DNA from: Castor canadensis
Lineage: Eukaryota > Chordata > Mammalia > Rodentia > Castoridae
Assembly: GCF_047511655.1 (NCBI RefSeq)
Contig: NC_133390.1
Span: 131,617,583-131,681,582 of the forward strand
DNA length: 64,000 nucleotides
Direction: 5' to 3'
The translations under genes were made by a program, and so were the position numbers. The notes under the pieces were generated by a model. The model was not told the origin of the DNA and made no database searches. It saw only the letters and a list, made by a program, of their open reading frames with translations. Shown here in pieces: positions 24,521 to 37,409 of this stretch; the stretch's first letter is position 1, and each line of letters begins with the position of its first letter.

Positions 24521-25119
24521 CTCTAATACATGTTTTCAAAGAGTAAATTGTTTGTTTTTCATATATTCAGCCCAAAGTAAAAAAACAAAACTATGTTTCA
24601 AATTAAATATTAACTACCTTTGAAAGCATAATTTTAAGGTAAAGTCTTAGTTAGAAAATAGCTATAAATCATTAGAGCAGAATACCTCCTAAAAACCCTA
24701 ATGGCAGTATTCTGGGGGGTTATCCAGTGTTAGGAGAGCCAGAGGCCCTGGGATGGGAATGGAGGGAACTTGCTTTGTGCGGTGGCGCTCGTTGGAGGAC
24801 CTGTTTCGGGCTAGACGTCTTCCCTGTGTTCTCACCGTTGGAACTACTGAAATGGGACGTGATTGGGTTTGTCTACGGGCGACACTGGCATCGGGACCAA
24901 GGATACCCTGGAACTCTAAACTGCCCGACCCTAATCGGCCGCGCTTCGAAACCCGGTAGTTTAGTTCTGCCCTGGCGATGACGCACAGCTACAGCTTCGT
25001 CCGCCCTTTCCCAAGATGGCTGAGGATCAGCGCTGGGGATGCTGGGTGCACTCCCCGCGGAATTTGGGAGGAGGTGATAGGGGGCGGAGTTAGGGTTGGG
25101 TCGGCTCAAACTTGGCGTT

Positions 25120-25140
25120 GATTGGCTGGCGCAGCCAATC
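25120..25140. promoter_or_regulatory. Inverted pair of CCAAT boxes upstream of ABHD12
   Basis: GATTGGCTG and CAGCCAATC form a perfect 9-bp inverted repeat around a GCG centre, putting one CCAAT box on each strand. It lies about 180 bp upstream of the ABHD12 ATG, the usual distance for NF-Y sites. Function is inferred. Confidence 0.6.
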
Positions 25141-25316
25141 TGCCCCTCCCCTCCAGGAGCTGGTCTGTAGCGGGCGCAGCGGCCTGGGGATGGGATGTGA
25201 GGGGCGGTGGGATCCCGGCTCCTGGCGGCAGTGGCTGTGAGCTGTAGCGACTGCGCCGAGGGAAAGGCGAGCGAGGCCATCGGGCTCCGTGGTCAGCTGG
25301 TCCTGTCGGCCACGGG

Positions 25317-25507
25317 ATGAGGAAGCGGACTGAGCCCGTCACCTTGGAGCATGAGCGCTGCGCCGCTTCGGGTTCGTCCTCCTCCGGCTCGGCCGCCGCG
25401 GCGCTGGACGCCGATTGCCGCCTGAAGCAAAACCTGCGCCTGGCGGGCAAGGGGTCGGCTGAGCCGCGGTGCGCGGCGGACCCGGGCATGAAGCGGACAC
25501 TGGGCAG
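25317..25507 (+). CDS. ABHD12: ABHD12 coding exon 1 (residues 1-63)
   Basis: The frame begins [20 protein letters not shown] and ends GMKRTLG plus two bases of an Arg codon. It matches the N-terminus of ABHD12, an endoplasmic-reticulum serine hydrolase that degrades lysophosphatidylserine and whose loss causes PHARC in humans. This exon encodes only the cytosolic Ser/Ala-rich, basic tail. The transmembrane segment and the alpha/beta-hydrolase domain with the catalytic triad are in later exons. The ATG has an acceptable context (CACGGGATGA) and is the known family start. A CAG|GTGAGG donor begins at 25508. The segment [11 protein letters not shown] looks closer to the mouse form than to the human one, as I remember them. 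Confidence 0.95.
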
Positions 25508-26099
25508 GTGAGGCGCGAAGCAGAGGGTGTGTGGGTCCCTCTTCTGGCCCGCAGGTACCTCCCGAGCTCCCACCGCCACCCCTCGCCTCAAGTTAGCTGC
25601 CTACTGGAGCACCCATCACTTGTGCGCAGCTCTGGTGTCCTCTTCGACCCTTTTCGCCTGGCCTACAAGTAACTCCCAGCCTTCGTCCTTTTCCCCTGGC
25701 ACCTGCCCTCCTAAGTCCCTTCACTCGCCTGGGGTCCACTCTGGCCCTCGCGCCTTCCACTTGCCCACTCAGCGCTTCGAACCCAGCCTTGCACCCCTAC
25801 CCTTTCCCGGCGGCTACTCCTTTGGTGGCAGGGGACGTCATGACCCACCATGGGAGAGTAGCATAGCCAGATGGAGAGGCGTACCCCCTCGCCGGGACAC
25901 CCCGCACGTAAGAGGTGCAACGTGCAGGGAACCGCTCGGACCCGCTTTGCACTGGACCCGGGTACTGAGCGCATTAGCCAGCGCCCCTTTGTTTGGATGC
26001 TTATGGATACCCTGGTCTCTCACTTTGGTAGTTCTTCTCGGGTAATTGTTAGCGAAGCATCGCTCAGGACTGCTGGACCTTTGGGGGAAGGGTTAAATG

Positions 26100-27270
26100 G
26101 CTAAGGGTGACCCAAGGGTGTCCAAGGATGCACCGCATCTTCAGCTGTTGGGAGGAAACCGGTCGTTGGCTGGGCAGGTGACTCGAGGCACTTGAAATCT
26201 GTACACATGAATTGGTTATTGGGAATCGTTATAGAATCCTGAAGTTTGGTTTTTTGCGTTCTCCTTTTGGGAAAAAGAATGCGGTTATGTTAAGCTGATT
26301 TAAAAATTGAGATAAGTAGGAGCATTTTTCACAGGCACAGATTTCTTTTCCTCCATGCTGGTTCCTTAATTATCTTGGTTGTTTGTAGAACATATCATGC
26401 ATGGCACTTTGAAAACCTTGATAGTTCATGATATTGTTTGAGGAAGTTAGTATATAATATCCTCAGGTGTTAGTGTAACAGCCATTTCTTCTGTGGCCAA
26501 TCCAAATGCCCTTAATTGACACTGGCCACTTAAGCGTAAGGTATTTATCCAAAGAGCCCCTAAAGAAATCAGAACTTCGGCTTGAGTGCTTAAAAGTTCA
26601 TGAAATTAAACTACAGACGCGTCTTAAGTCAGCAGTTCTCAATTCTGCTAAAAGGACATGGACTGACAGTTTGGTTTTTGCATGAGGGGTAAAATTAACA
26701 ACTGATTAGTGTCTTTTGTGAAACTGATCTTTTCTCTTTGCTGTCTCTTAAGAAAGGTTTACCCATATTAAAAAGTCTTTATTAGCTTTGATAGACTTTT
26801 ATTAATAGGCTTGCATAAAAGTTAAGTAAGTTGGAAAACTCTTCCTTTAAAAAAATCAAATTTTTATGTACTGTCTTCTCTGGCATCTTCCTTGAAGGAT
26901 GCATGGGATTAAAAGGGCCTGATTAATTTTTCATTTTGTGTCAGGGGAGAAAGAAACATTCAAGGGTTGTCCACGTCCTTTAGATGAACAAAAGGCTATC
27001 AGGAAAATAAAAAGCAAAATAAAGGGAAAGAATGCTAAATTTGTGTGTCACCATTTGGCTTCCTTTTCTGTTGCCTTTTCCCCAGCATTCTAGTGCTTTA
27101 CTTAGGCCTTTCCTAACCAGCCCATTCCTATTTACTTATTACTTACCTGATAAAATTGTCATAATTGCATGCATACTTTCTGACTTGCTTGACCTGTGTC
27201 TCCTCTCCAACAACAACGGAGTGCCATGAGAACAGCTTACTTTCTCCATCTCTATCTCCAGTGCCTATCA
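26100..27270. other. ABHD12 intron 1, 5' unique portion
   Basis: No SINE, LINE or exon recognised. It is the longest repeat-poor stretch in the intron. Intronic regulatory sequence near the promoter is possible but not shown. Confidence 0.4.
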
Positions 27271-27279
27271 CATAGTAAG

Positions 27280-29260
27280 TGGCAGAAAATTCCTGTCAAA
27301 TCAATGAATATCTGCAGAATAAATTCCTAGAAATGGAATTGCTGGGCCAAGGGGTGTATTTATAACTTTGAAAGGTAAAGCCAAATTGCCCTCTAAAGAA
27401 GTTGTGCTGATTTGTACTCCTATTATCAGTGTAAGTTGCCTCCCTCAGTTACTGTATATTCCCATGTTTTGACCTTTGTCCAATGAAAGAAAATGGTATC
27501 TGATTTGTAGCTTTTCTTTGCGTTACTTAACTGTTAGGTGGCATTTTTGTGTCATGTATAAACCTATCGTATACTTTTGCAATTACCGTCTTTTATGGCT
27601 CTCCTCTGTTTGGGTCCTCCTTCACATTTCGTTTAGTTCCTTGCTGTGGTTGCTCCTTGGCTTCCAAATATACACAAGTGGGGAAGGCAATGTAATGATC
27701 CTTCAGGTCTCTTAGTTTCAAGTTTTCACTGCTTAGGAAATCTTGAATTCTTCCTCTTCCTCTCCATTGTTTGTAAGGGGGGGTAGGAAACAGTAATATT
27801 TTAAAACAAATGATCTTATTCACAAATACTTCATAGGGTATTTTGAACAAATAAGGACTTTTTGAGATATATAGAATGCTGATGTTATAGTTAGCAAAAT
27901 CAATAATTTATTATATAATATTAATATCATTAGATAATATCTAACTTCTAGCTCACATATACATTTCCCAAATTATCTTAGAAGTCTTTCTTTTTCCAGT
28001 TCTGGGATTTGCACTCAGAACCTCATGCTTGCTAGGTATGCACTCTAGCACTTGAGCTACACCACCAGCCCTGTTTTGTGTTGGATATTTTCAAGATAGA
28101 GTCTCTCAGAGTATTTGCCCAGGCTAGCATTGAACCGTGGTCCTCCTCATCTCTGCCTCCATAGTATCTAGGATTATGGGTGTGATCCATGGGCACCCGA
28201 CTTGTTTTTCAATTTTTATGTCACTTACTTCTTTTGTGATTTCATGGTATTTCCAAAACAAAGTTTAGTAGAAGGGATGATACTGGTACCTTTGACTACT
28301 TCCTGACTAATGAGAATACTTCTAGTATTTTTGACATTAAATGTCATCTCAGTTATTTCACTAAGGGCCGTGATGCTGATGTTATTTTTTAATTAAAAAT
28401 ATGATTGCTGAACTTTTTTTTTCCAGTGCCATTTCAGCATCTATGTTATTATTATAGAGATTTTCTCCCTGAACCTGCTAATATGTTGAGTAATAGATTT
28501 TATATTGTTAAATAATTCCTGGGATGAACTGTTATTATATAACAAGAGCCTATTGATATTTAGAAATTTTCCAACATTTGTAAGGCTGGTCTCCAATTTT
28601 CTTCTTCAAAAAATTTTATTAGAATGCCCTTGCTGAAAAAAAAATTATTTTGGTAGTGCTAGGGATCAAATAAATGTTTGATACTGTCTTTATCTAGTTG
28701 TATTAGTGTTTTCTATAACTTTATTGAAAGTTTTCTCTGACCAGGAGGGATGGTATGAGCCTGTAGTTGCAGCTCCTCAGGAGGCTTACTTAGCTTACAA
28801 GTTTGAGGCCAGCCTGGGCTATATAGTGAGCTCATCCCTTGGGGAAAAAAGAAAAGTTTCTCTTTTCTATGTTAGCCAATTTAATATTTTCAAAATTGTC
28901 TGTTTCTATAAAATTTGGTAAAAAAATTCCCCTATAAAACTGACAAAGCCAGCTGCTTTTTGTTTTTTAAGTTAGTACTTTGATAACAATTACAGTTTCT
29001 TCTAGGATATCAGTCTGTTTAGGATGGCTATCTCATTCTGGGTTTAGTTTGGTGACTTGTGTGTTCATAGAAAATCATCCACTTAATCTAGCTTCCTCTT
29101 CCCCTCCCCCCCCCCCACAGAAAAGGGTAGGTGGTTTGTGTTTGTTTGTGATATCACCAACTTGTAAAACATTCAGAAGAAAACAACTTTGAAGGTCACA
29201 ACCTCCAGGTTTTTGTTTCTTTTTTTTTTTTTTTTTTTATATCTTGGCTGAAGGAAAATT
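27280..29260 (-). repeat. Ancient antisense L1 pieces, split by SINEs
   Basis: AATGGAATTGCTGGGCCAAG (about 27330) and GATTTTATATTGTTAAATAA (about 28495) are antisense L1 ORF2/3' phrases; more follows at 28855-29150. An antisense B1-ID SINE (27990-28205) and a plus-strand B1 (28740-28850) interrupt it. A C run at 29106-29117 and a poly(T) run at 29220-29238 precede the younger L1. Confidence 0.55.
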
Positions 29261-29277
29261 TTTAAAGGTAAATATTT

Positions 29278-32200
29278 TATTAACTCCAACACAGTGGTTG
29301 TGGGAGACTTTAACATCTCATTATCATCAATAGATAGGTCATCCAAACAAAAAGTCAATAAAGAAATTCAAGATCTAAAATATACAATAGATCAAATGGA
29401 CCTACTTGATGTCTACAGAACATTTCATCCAACTTCTACACAATATACATTCTTCTCAGCAGCCCATGGAACCTTCTCCAAAATAGATCATATCCTAGGG
29501 CACAAAGCAAACCTCAGCAAATATAAGAAAATAGAAATTATACCATGCATACTATCTGATCACGATGCACTAAACTAGAACTCAACCACAAACGTAAAGA
29601 CAAAAAAACATGCGAACAGCTGGGAACTGAATAACTCATTACTTAATGAACAATGGGTCATTGATAAAATAAAAGAGGAAATTAAAAAGTTCCTGGAAGT
29701 CAATGAAGATGAAAACACAATCTACCGGAACCTATGGGACACAGCAAAGGCAGTCCTGAGAGGACAGTTTATAGCCATGAGTGCATATATTAAAAAGACT
29801 GAAAGATCCCATATCAATGACCTATTGATACATCTCAAACGCCTAGAAAAACAATAACAAGCAAATCACAAAACAAATAGGAGAGAAATAATAAAAATAA
29901 GAGCTGAAATCAATGAAATAGAAACCAAAAAACCATACAAAGAGTTAATGAAACAAAAAGTTGGTTCTTTGAAAAAAATAAACAAGATCGACAGACTACT
30001 GGCAAACCTGACTAAATGAGGAGAGAAAAAACCCAAATTTGTAGAATCAGGAATGCAAAAGGGGAGATAATAACAAACACCATGGAAGTCCTGGAAATTA
30101 CCAGAGACTACCTCGAGAACCTATATTCAAATAAATTTGAAAATCTTAAAGAAATGGACAGATTTCTAGATACATATGATCATCCAAAACTGAACCAAGA
30201 GTTCAGTTTATATTATCACCTGAATAGACCTGTAACACAAAATGAAATTGAAGCAGCAATCAAGAGTCTCCCCAAAAAGAAAAGTCCAGGACCTGATGGA
30301 TTCTCAGCTGAATTCTATCAGACTTTTAAAGAAGAACTGATACCAACCCTCCCTAAACTGTTCCACAAAATAGAAAGGGAAGGAAAACTGCCTAACACAT
30401 TTTATGAAGCCAGTATTACACTTATCCCCAAACCAGACAAAGACACCTCCAAAAAGGAGAACTATAGGCCAATCTCCTTAATGAACATTGATGCAAAAAT
30501 CCTCAACAAAATAATGGCAAACTGAATTCAACAACACATCAAAAAGATCATTGACCACCACATAGTAGGCTTCATCCCAGGAATGCAGGGGTGGTTCAAC
30601 ATATGAAAATCAATAAACATAATAAACCACATCAACAGAAACAAAGACAAAAACCACTTGATCACCTCAATAGATGCAGAAAAAGCCTTTGATAAGATCC
30701 AACACCATTTCATGATAAAAGCTCTAAGAAAACTAGGAATAGAAGGAAAGTACCTCAACATTATAAAAGCTATATATGACAAACCTACAGCCAGCATCAT
30801 ACTTAATGGAGAAAAACTGAAACCATTCCCTCTAAAATCAGGAACTAGACAAGGATGCCCACTATCTCTACTCCTATTCAACATAGTATTGGAATTCCTA
30901 GCCAGAGCAATTAGGTAAGAAGGAATAAAAGGAATACAAATAGGTAAAGAAACTGTCAAAATATCCCTATTTGTAGATGACATGATCATATACCTTAAAG
31001 ACCCAAAAAACTCTACTCAGAAGCTCCTAGACACCATCAATAGCTATAGCAAGGTAGCAGGATATAAAATCAACATAGAAAAATCCTTAGCATTTCTATA
31101 CACTAATAATGAACAAACTGAGAAAGAATATATGAAAACAATTCCATTTACAATAGCCTCAAAAAAAAAAATCAAATACCTAGGTGTAAATCTAACAAAG
31201 GATGTGAACGACCTTTACAAGGAAAACTATAAACTTCTGAAGAAAGAGATTGAGGAAGACTATAGAAAATGGAGAGATCTCCCATGCTCATGGATTGGTA
31301 GAATGAATATAGTAAAAATGTCGATACTCCCAAAAGTAATCTACATGTTTAATGCAATTCCCATCAAAATTCCAATGACATTCATCAAAGAGATTGAAAA
31401 ATCTACCGTTAAATTTATATGGAAACACAAGAGGCCATGAATAGCTAAGGCAATACTTAGTCAAAAGAACAATGCTGGAGGTATCACGATACCTGACTTC
31501 AAACTGTATTACAAAGCAATAACAATAAAAACAGCATGGTACTGGCACAAAAACAGACATGAAGACCAGTGGAACAGAATAGAGGACCCGGATATGAAGC
31601 CACACAACTATAACCAACTTGTCTTTGACAAAGGCACTAAAAATATATGATGGAGAAAAAGCAGCCCCTTCAACAAAAACTGCTGGGAAAACTGGTTAGC
31701 AGTCTGTAAAAAACTGAAGCTAGATCCATGTATATCACCCTATACCAAGATTAACTCAAAATGGATCAGGATCTTAATATCAGACCCCAAACTCTAAAGT
31801 TGATACAGGAAAGAGTAGGAAATACTCTGCAATTAGGTGTAGGTAAGAGCTTTCTCAATGGAACCCCAGCAGCACAGCAACTAAGAGATAGCATAGATAA
31901 ATGGGACTTTATAAAACTAAAAAGCTTCTGCTCAACAAAAAAATGGTCTCTAAACTGAAGAGAATACCCACAGAGTGGGAGAAAATATTTGCCACCTACA
32001 CATCAGACAAAGGACTGATAACCAGAGTATATAGGGAACTTAAAAAACTAAATTCTCCCAAAACTAATGAACCAATAAAGAAATGGGCAAGTGAACGAAA
32101 CAGAACTTTCTCAAAAGAAGAAATTCAAATGGCCAAAAAACACATGAAAAAATGTTCACCAGCTCTAGCAAGAAAGGAAATGCAAATTAAAACCACACTA

Positions 32201-33174
32201 AGATTCCACCTCACCCCTGTTATAATAGCCATCAACAACAGGTATTGGCGAGGTTTTGGGGAAAAAGGAACCCTCTTACACTGTTGGTGGGAATGTAAAC
32301 TAGTACAACCACTCTGGAAGAAAATTTGGCGGCTACTTAAAAAGCTAAACATTGATCTACCATTTGATCCAGCAATACCATTCCTGGGGATATATACCCA
32401 AAAGACTGTGACACAGGTTACTCCAGAGGCACCTGCACACCCATGTTTATTGCAGCACTATTCACAATAGCCAAGTTATGGAAACAGCCAAGATGCCCCA
32501 CTACTGACGAATGGATCAAGAAAATGTGGTATCTATACACAATGGAATTTTATGCAGCCATGAAGAAGAACGAAATGTTACCATTCACTGGTAAATGGAT
32601 GGAATTGGAGAACATCATTTAGAGTGAGGTTAGCCTGGCCCAAAAGACCAAAAATCATATGTTCTCCCTCATATGAGGACATTAGATCAAGGGCAAACAC
32701 AACAAGGGGATTGGACTTTGATCACAAGTTAAAAGCGAGAGCACACAAGGGAGATATGAGGATAGGTAAGACACCTAAAAAATTATCTAGCATTTGTTGC
32801 CCTCAACGCAGAGAAACTAAAGCAGATACCTTAAAAGCAACTGAGGGCAATAGGTGAAGGGGACCAGGAACTAGAGAAAAGTTTAGATCAAAAAGAATTA
32901 ACCTAGAAGGGAACACACATGCACAGGAAATTAATGTGAGTCAACTCCCTGTATAGCTATCCTTATCTCAAGTAGCAAAAACTGTTGTTCCTTCCTATTA
33001 TTGCTTATACTCTCTCTTCAACAAAATTAGAGATAAGGGCAAAATAGTTTCTGCCAGGTATCAAGGGGGTGGGGGGGAGGGGGAGGGGGTAGGGTGGGTG
33101 GTAAGGAAGGGATTGGGGGCAGGGGGGAGAAAAGAAATTACCCAGGCATTGTATGCACATATGAATTAAAAAAA
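29278..33174 (+). mobile_element. Young L1, 5'-truncated in ORF2, with TSD
   Basis: About 3.9 kb. It begins inside the ORF2 endonuclease domain and ends with a 3' UTR, G-rich tract (33067-33130) and short A tail. AAGGTAAATATTT flanks it at 29265-29277 and 33175-33187, a perfect 13-bp target-site duplication. 5' truncation is the usual result of incomplete target-primed reverse transcription. It sits in ABHD12 intron 1 in sense orientation. Confidence 0.92.
29285..32640 (+). pseudogene. L1 ORF2 remnant (endonuclease end, RT, C-terminus)
   Basis: In order: the EN part with VVVGDFN and the catalytic SDH near 29560; a stop straight after (about 29576); RT with [18 protein letters not shown] and [13 protein letters not shown] (30260-30525), [10 protein letters not shown] (about 30675), GTRQGCPLS (about 30840) and the FVDD active-site motif (about 30970); and a C-terminal [13 protein letters not shown] block (about 32280). 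At least six stops or shifts (for example 29576, 29856, 30017, 30525, 30916, 31438) disable it. Confidence 0.9.
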
Positions 33175-33189
33175 AAGGTAAATATTTAT

Positions 33190-34975
33190 GTAATTCATAC
33201 ACTCCCTAAGAAGAGCAACTGTATATTAGTTTCACTTTATACAATGTCTGGTGTGAGGAATTGCTGGGCAGATGAGGGATTTTTGTGGGATTTTCATTTT
33301 CTTTTCAGTAGCTCTGGAATTATTCAGAATGTGCATTAAAAGTATAGGTGGTCTAGTTTGGATCCTGCATAGGCATTCATGAGATGTACAAGAGCTGTGT
33401 GTCTCAGTCAACTGGTCTTCATCTTTCTGCTCCCAACCCCCAGGCCATATCTATTGGATGGAGAGAACAGTGAGCTGCATGGGAGTTTCCACAGCCAGAT
33501 CACCCTCTAGTGTAAACACCAAAGAACACACTCATCACCTTTGGTTCTTGTTCAACTCAAAGAATGGGCCTCGTCCAGAGTGTTCGTGCCTTTATCATAA
33601 CCTAGAAATGCAGGTGGCTGAGGTAAATGTCTATCTTCTCAGACTTCAGCCTTGCCAAGCATCCCTGTATAGTATCTCTGCATCTTACTTTACAGATTGA
33701 AAAGATGAGAGTGAGTTTTCAGCCAGCTTTTGTAGCTAAAGCCTAGTTTTTCCATTTTTTCTCCTACTTCACCCAGAGTACAGTCTGGACCAGGACTGTG
33801 ATTAGGAAGCAGGCAGACTTTCTCTGTGGTACTCAGATGGTTCCCCACTGAGTCCGTCTCTTCCTAACTTGGCCTACCTTGTCGTGACCATGTTTAGGCG
33901 TGAAGCCCTGAGTTCAAACCGGTCTTACCGGAAAAAAAAAAAAGTATATATATAGTTCAAACTATAGCATTTTATTCTAGTAGTCCTCAAAAGTCTTAAC
34001 TCATTTAGCATCAATTCAAACACCCAATGTTCAGAGTCTCATCTGAATTAGATATGGGTGAGACTCAGCAGAGTCCATCCTGAGGTGAATTCTCCTGTTG
34101 TGAGTGTATAATTAAAACAAGTAACCCACTTCTAAAATATAGCAGTGGCGTAGGCATAGGACAGACATTCCCAGTCCAGAAGGGTGAGGTAGGCAGGAAG
34201 AAAGAAACTGGTCCCAAGTTAGTTGAAGTCACAATAGGGAGAATAGCATTAAGTCTTTAAATTAGAGAATGGTCACTTCTGACTACATGTCCCACATCCT
34301 GGGCACACAGGAGTAGGCTTGGGCCTTCCAGGTCTCAGGCAGCCCTGGCTTCTGTGACTTTGTTGGGCTCAGCAGCCCTCACGGATTAGTCTCATGCTTC
34401 CAAGTTCTCCTGGGTTTATGCTTACCTGTTGGTGTTACTACAGTTGTGGGATCTTGGGGGTGGCCCCACCTCTGCAGCTTGGCTAACTGTTACCCTAGTG
34501 GGGACTCTGTGGTGGTTCTGCCCCTGTGACAGGTCTCTGCCCACTGTGACGAGTCACAGGCTGTTGGCAGCATCCTTTGAAATCTTGGTAGAAGAAGCCG
34601 GGTCCACTCAACTCTTGACTATGCCTTCCACTAAGTTCCAGGGCATAGATACCATGGGCTACTGTCTTTGCTACTTTGCAACACAGATGGCTTTTACTCT
34701 GGTTTCCAATGCCTTGTTCCTCATTTCTGTCTGAGTCCTCAGTGGCCTTTGCTGTCCTTATTTCTATAAGTATTCTGATTGCAGCTACTCAAGTAAAATC
34801 ATGAGTAGTTTGTGACTTTCCCTATAACTCTTTCTCTGAGCTTTCACAGAGTTATCCTTAATGTTCTGTTTATGGAAATACAGGCTTTTCTAGCCTACTT
34901 CTCCAGATTCTTCCACCTTCTAGCCATTTCTCTTCTCTTCCCTTCCCTATCTATCTGTCCACCTACCCACCCACC
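33190..34975. other. Intron 1, mostly unrecognised
   Basis: Only a short ID tail fragment (33895-33945) is recognised. The 80- and 101-codon frames here show no family signature. Confidence 0.4.
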
Positions 34976-34977
34976 TA

Positions 34978-35340
34978 TTTATTTTGTGATACTAGGATTT
35001 GAACTCAGGGCTTCACACTGGCAGAGCAGGTGCTCTGTCACTTGAGCCACACCTCCAGTTCATTTTGCTCTGGCTGTTTTGGAGATGGGGTCTTGTGATC
35101 TATTTGCCAGGGTTGGCCTTGAACTATGATCCTCCCAATTTCAGCCTCCCAAGTAGCTAGGATTTCAAGCAGGAGCCACTAGTGCTTGGCTCCTATTTAT
35201 TTTTTAAGATAAGGTCTTGTTTTTTACCCAACACTGGCCTTGAACTCTCTATGTAGCGCAAGCTAGTCTCAAACTTGTGATCTTCCTGCCTTAGCCTCCT
35301 GAGTGCTGGGATTATAGGTGTGCATCATCATGCTGGGCTT
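34978..35340 (-). repeat. Antisense B1-ID dimer and B1 monomer
   Basis: GATACTAGGATTTGAACTCA begins the dimer (to about 35195); a B1-like unit runs from 35205 to 35340. Confidence 0.8.
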
Positions 35341-35379
35341 CTCATTACCCAGTTCTAAAGCTGCTTTCATGTTTTCCAG

Positions 35380-35705
35380 TGTTTGTTATAGCAACAACAC
35401 CACTTCTCAGTATCACTTTTTTCTAAGTTTGTTTTTTACAGCTGTAACATAAGTCCACAGACTGGGCATATTATAAGCAATAGTTTATTTGACTCATGGT
35501 CCTAGAGTCTGGGAACTCCAAGGGCTGTATCTGGGCCTTCACACTGTGCCATAATATGGTAGAAGGCATCACATGGTCAGAGAAAGCACAGGAAGTGGAG
35601 CAACTCCGAGCAAGAGAACATGTGCCAGGGAGATTTCACTTTTATAGCAAGGCTACTCCCTTGGAAACTCAGCCACTCCTGCAATCCATTTGTCAAGGTG
35701 AAGAC
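35380..35705 (-). repeat. MaLR-type LTR, antisense
   Basis: Phrases such as CAATAGTTTATTTGACTCAT, GGTCCTAGAGTCTGGGAACT and GAAGGCATCACATGGTCAGA match the antisense pattern of old mammalian MaLR LTRs. No coding sequence accompanies it, so it looks like a solo LTR. The subfamily is uncertain. Confidence 0.55.
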
Positions 35706-35790
35706 AGAGGACTGGGAAAGTAGCTCAGTGATAGAAGGCCTGTCTAGTATACATAAGGTCCTAGGTTCGATCCTTAGCACCAAGATGAAA
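35706..35790 (+). repeat. ID-like SINE monomer
   Basis: AGGACTGGGAAAGTAGCTCA to AGCACCAAGA, abutting the LTR remnant. Confidence 0.7.
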
Positions 35791-36404
35791 GTGGAGAAGG
35801 AGTATAGTACAAGCAAACCCAAGAGTGCTAGAATTTAGCATTGGTTCTTGAAGCTTGAAAGAAATGGTCCTAAGCTTTAAAGTAAAGAATAAAATATTCA
35901 GTTTGACTTCAGTGAGTTTGACTGGTGGGATCTCTTTGTGAGTTTGGACATACTGACTGAAGTACTTATAATGGGAAGATAAGAATATTGAGAGTTGAAA
36001 CCAGTTATTTTGATGCAGTTTCTAGAAGAGATAAGGCTTTTGACTTCCATTATTTTCTTCTCCTAATAATCTGTACAACAGATACACCCAGCCCTTTATT
36101 CTTGACCTGTGCCATTGTTGGTTCTGGAATTTCCACATTGTTGCTCTTGCCTGAAAGTGGCCATGTTAGTGTCAAGTATAGGTTATTCTATTCAGCAGTT
36201 GCTGTGCTTCTATATACTGTGCCAGGCCCTGGGGATGTATAGATTCAGGATGACAGTACTTTCCCCTAGGGAGTTGGCTGGCCGTCAGCTTTTATGATGG
36301 CACTCATTAGCTCTTGTACCCAAATGTTTTGATGGTGTCTGTGGCAGAGAGAATAAGGGATGACTGGAGATGGTCAGTCTGCTCTCACATTCATCCTTTT
36401 TGTT

Positions 36405-36800
36405 TTTATTTTTTTTTAGACAGGGTCTTTCTTTGTAGCCTAGGCTGGCCTGGAACTTCTGATCTTCCTGCCTCAGCCTCCCAAGAACTGAGATTATAGG
36501 CATGCACTGTCACTCTTTCTTTTCTTTTTCTCACTCTTTATTTTCAGCTTTGCCTTTAATTTATGTATGTATATATTTATTTTTGGTGGAACTGGGGTTT
36601 GAACTCAGGGCTTTGTGCTTGCAAAGCAGGTGCTCTGCCACTTGAGCCACACCTCCAGACCATTTTGTTCTGATTATTTTGGAGAGGGAGTCTTGTGAAC
36701 CATTTGCCTGGGGTTAGTCTCAAACCACGATCCTACCAATCTCAGTCTCCCAAATAGCTAGGATTATAGGGATGAGCCACCGGTGCTCAGCAAGCTTTGC
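36405..36800 (-). repeat. Antisense B1 monomer and B1-ID dimer
   Basis: B1 at 36405-36515 (GACAGGGTCTTTCTTTGTAG) and dimer at 36575-36795 (GGGTTTGAACTCAGGGCTTT). Confidence 0.82.
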
Positions 36801-37409
36801 CCTTTCTTACATATGCCTTTATTGCCCTGATATTTTTTATGTGCTTATTTATCTTTTAGCCTCTAACTTCATTGGCAAAGTGATGCAAAATGCATCACTG
36901 GCCAGCTAAGCAAGCTAGAGATAAAAGAAAAGAAATTCTCACAGCGTAGGAACCATGGCAGGATCTAGGAGAAGGAAAAAAAGAAGACTGCTATTGTACA
37001 ACATTTGATATTTTGTTTAGGTTCTAGAAGGAAGGGACTGTTACACCACTGCAGGCCAGCTGGGAACCTGCCAGTGGAGCTCCAAGGCCTCAAAGAGCAT
37101 TTGCAGGGCCCACGGAGGGCTCTGAAGGTGTGAGGTCATTGTGAGATGTCCATTGCCATGGTGAAAGGCAGCCTCTGAGCTGCCATCTCTGTTTTACTCT
37201 GTTCCTCTCTAAAACAGTTTAAGTTTGTGTCTGATTCCAAAGTAATAAAGATTTGTTTATAAAAATTTAAAATAGAGTAAGAAAATTGAGGAAGTGAATG
37301 CCCCTCCCTCCTCCCCCAACCGCCTCGATAATTTTAACAGTGTGGTATATATTGAGAGTAACACATGTTCTTTCATTCATTTAACAAATAGCTTATTTTT
37401 TAAAAAATT

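Larger units (their letters stand above)
24750..25900 (+). promoter_or_regulatory. ABHD12: ABHD12 CpG-island promoter
   Basis: This is a GC- and CpG-rich block around ABHD12 exon 1, with no TATA box near the start. Visible motifs are a YY1-like AAGATGGC at 25013-25020, GC-box-like GGGGCGG near 25081, and two opposed CCAAT boxes at 25121-25139. Exon 1 with its 5' UTR probably begins between about 25150 and 25260. The island extends a few hundred bases into intron 1. Open frames in it come from its GC richness. Confidence 0.8.

Noticed and set aside
24727-24981. Small upstream gene in the ABHD12 CpG island
   Set aside because: Two overlapping frames of similar length, no domain, and a position in promoter DNA.
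25527-26045. 172-codon frame downstream of ABHD12 exon 1
   Set aside because: It starts after the exon 1 donor, lies in the GC-rich island, overlaps other frames and has no recognisable domain.
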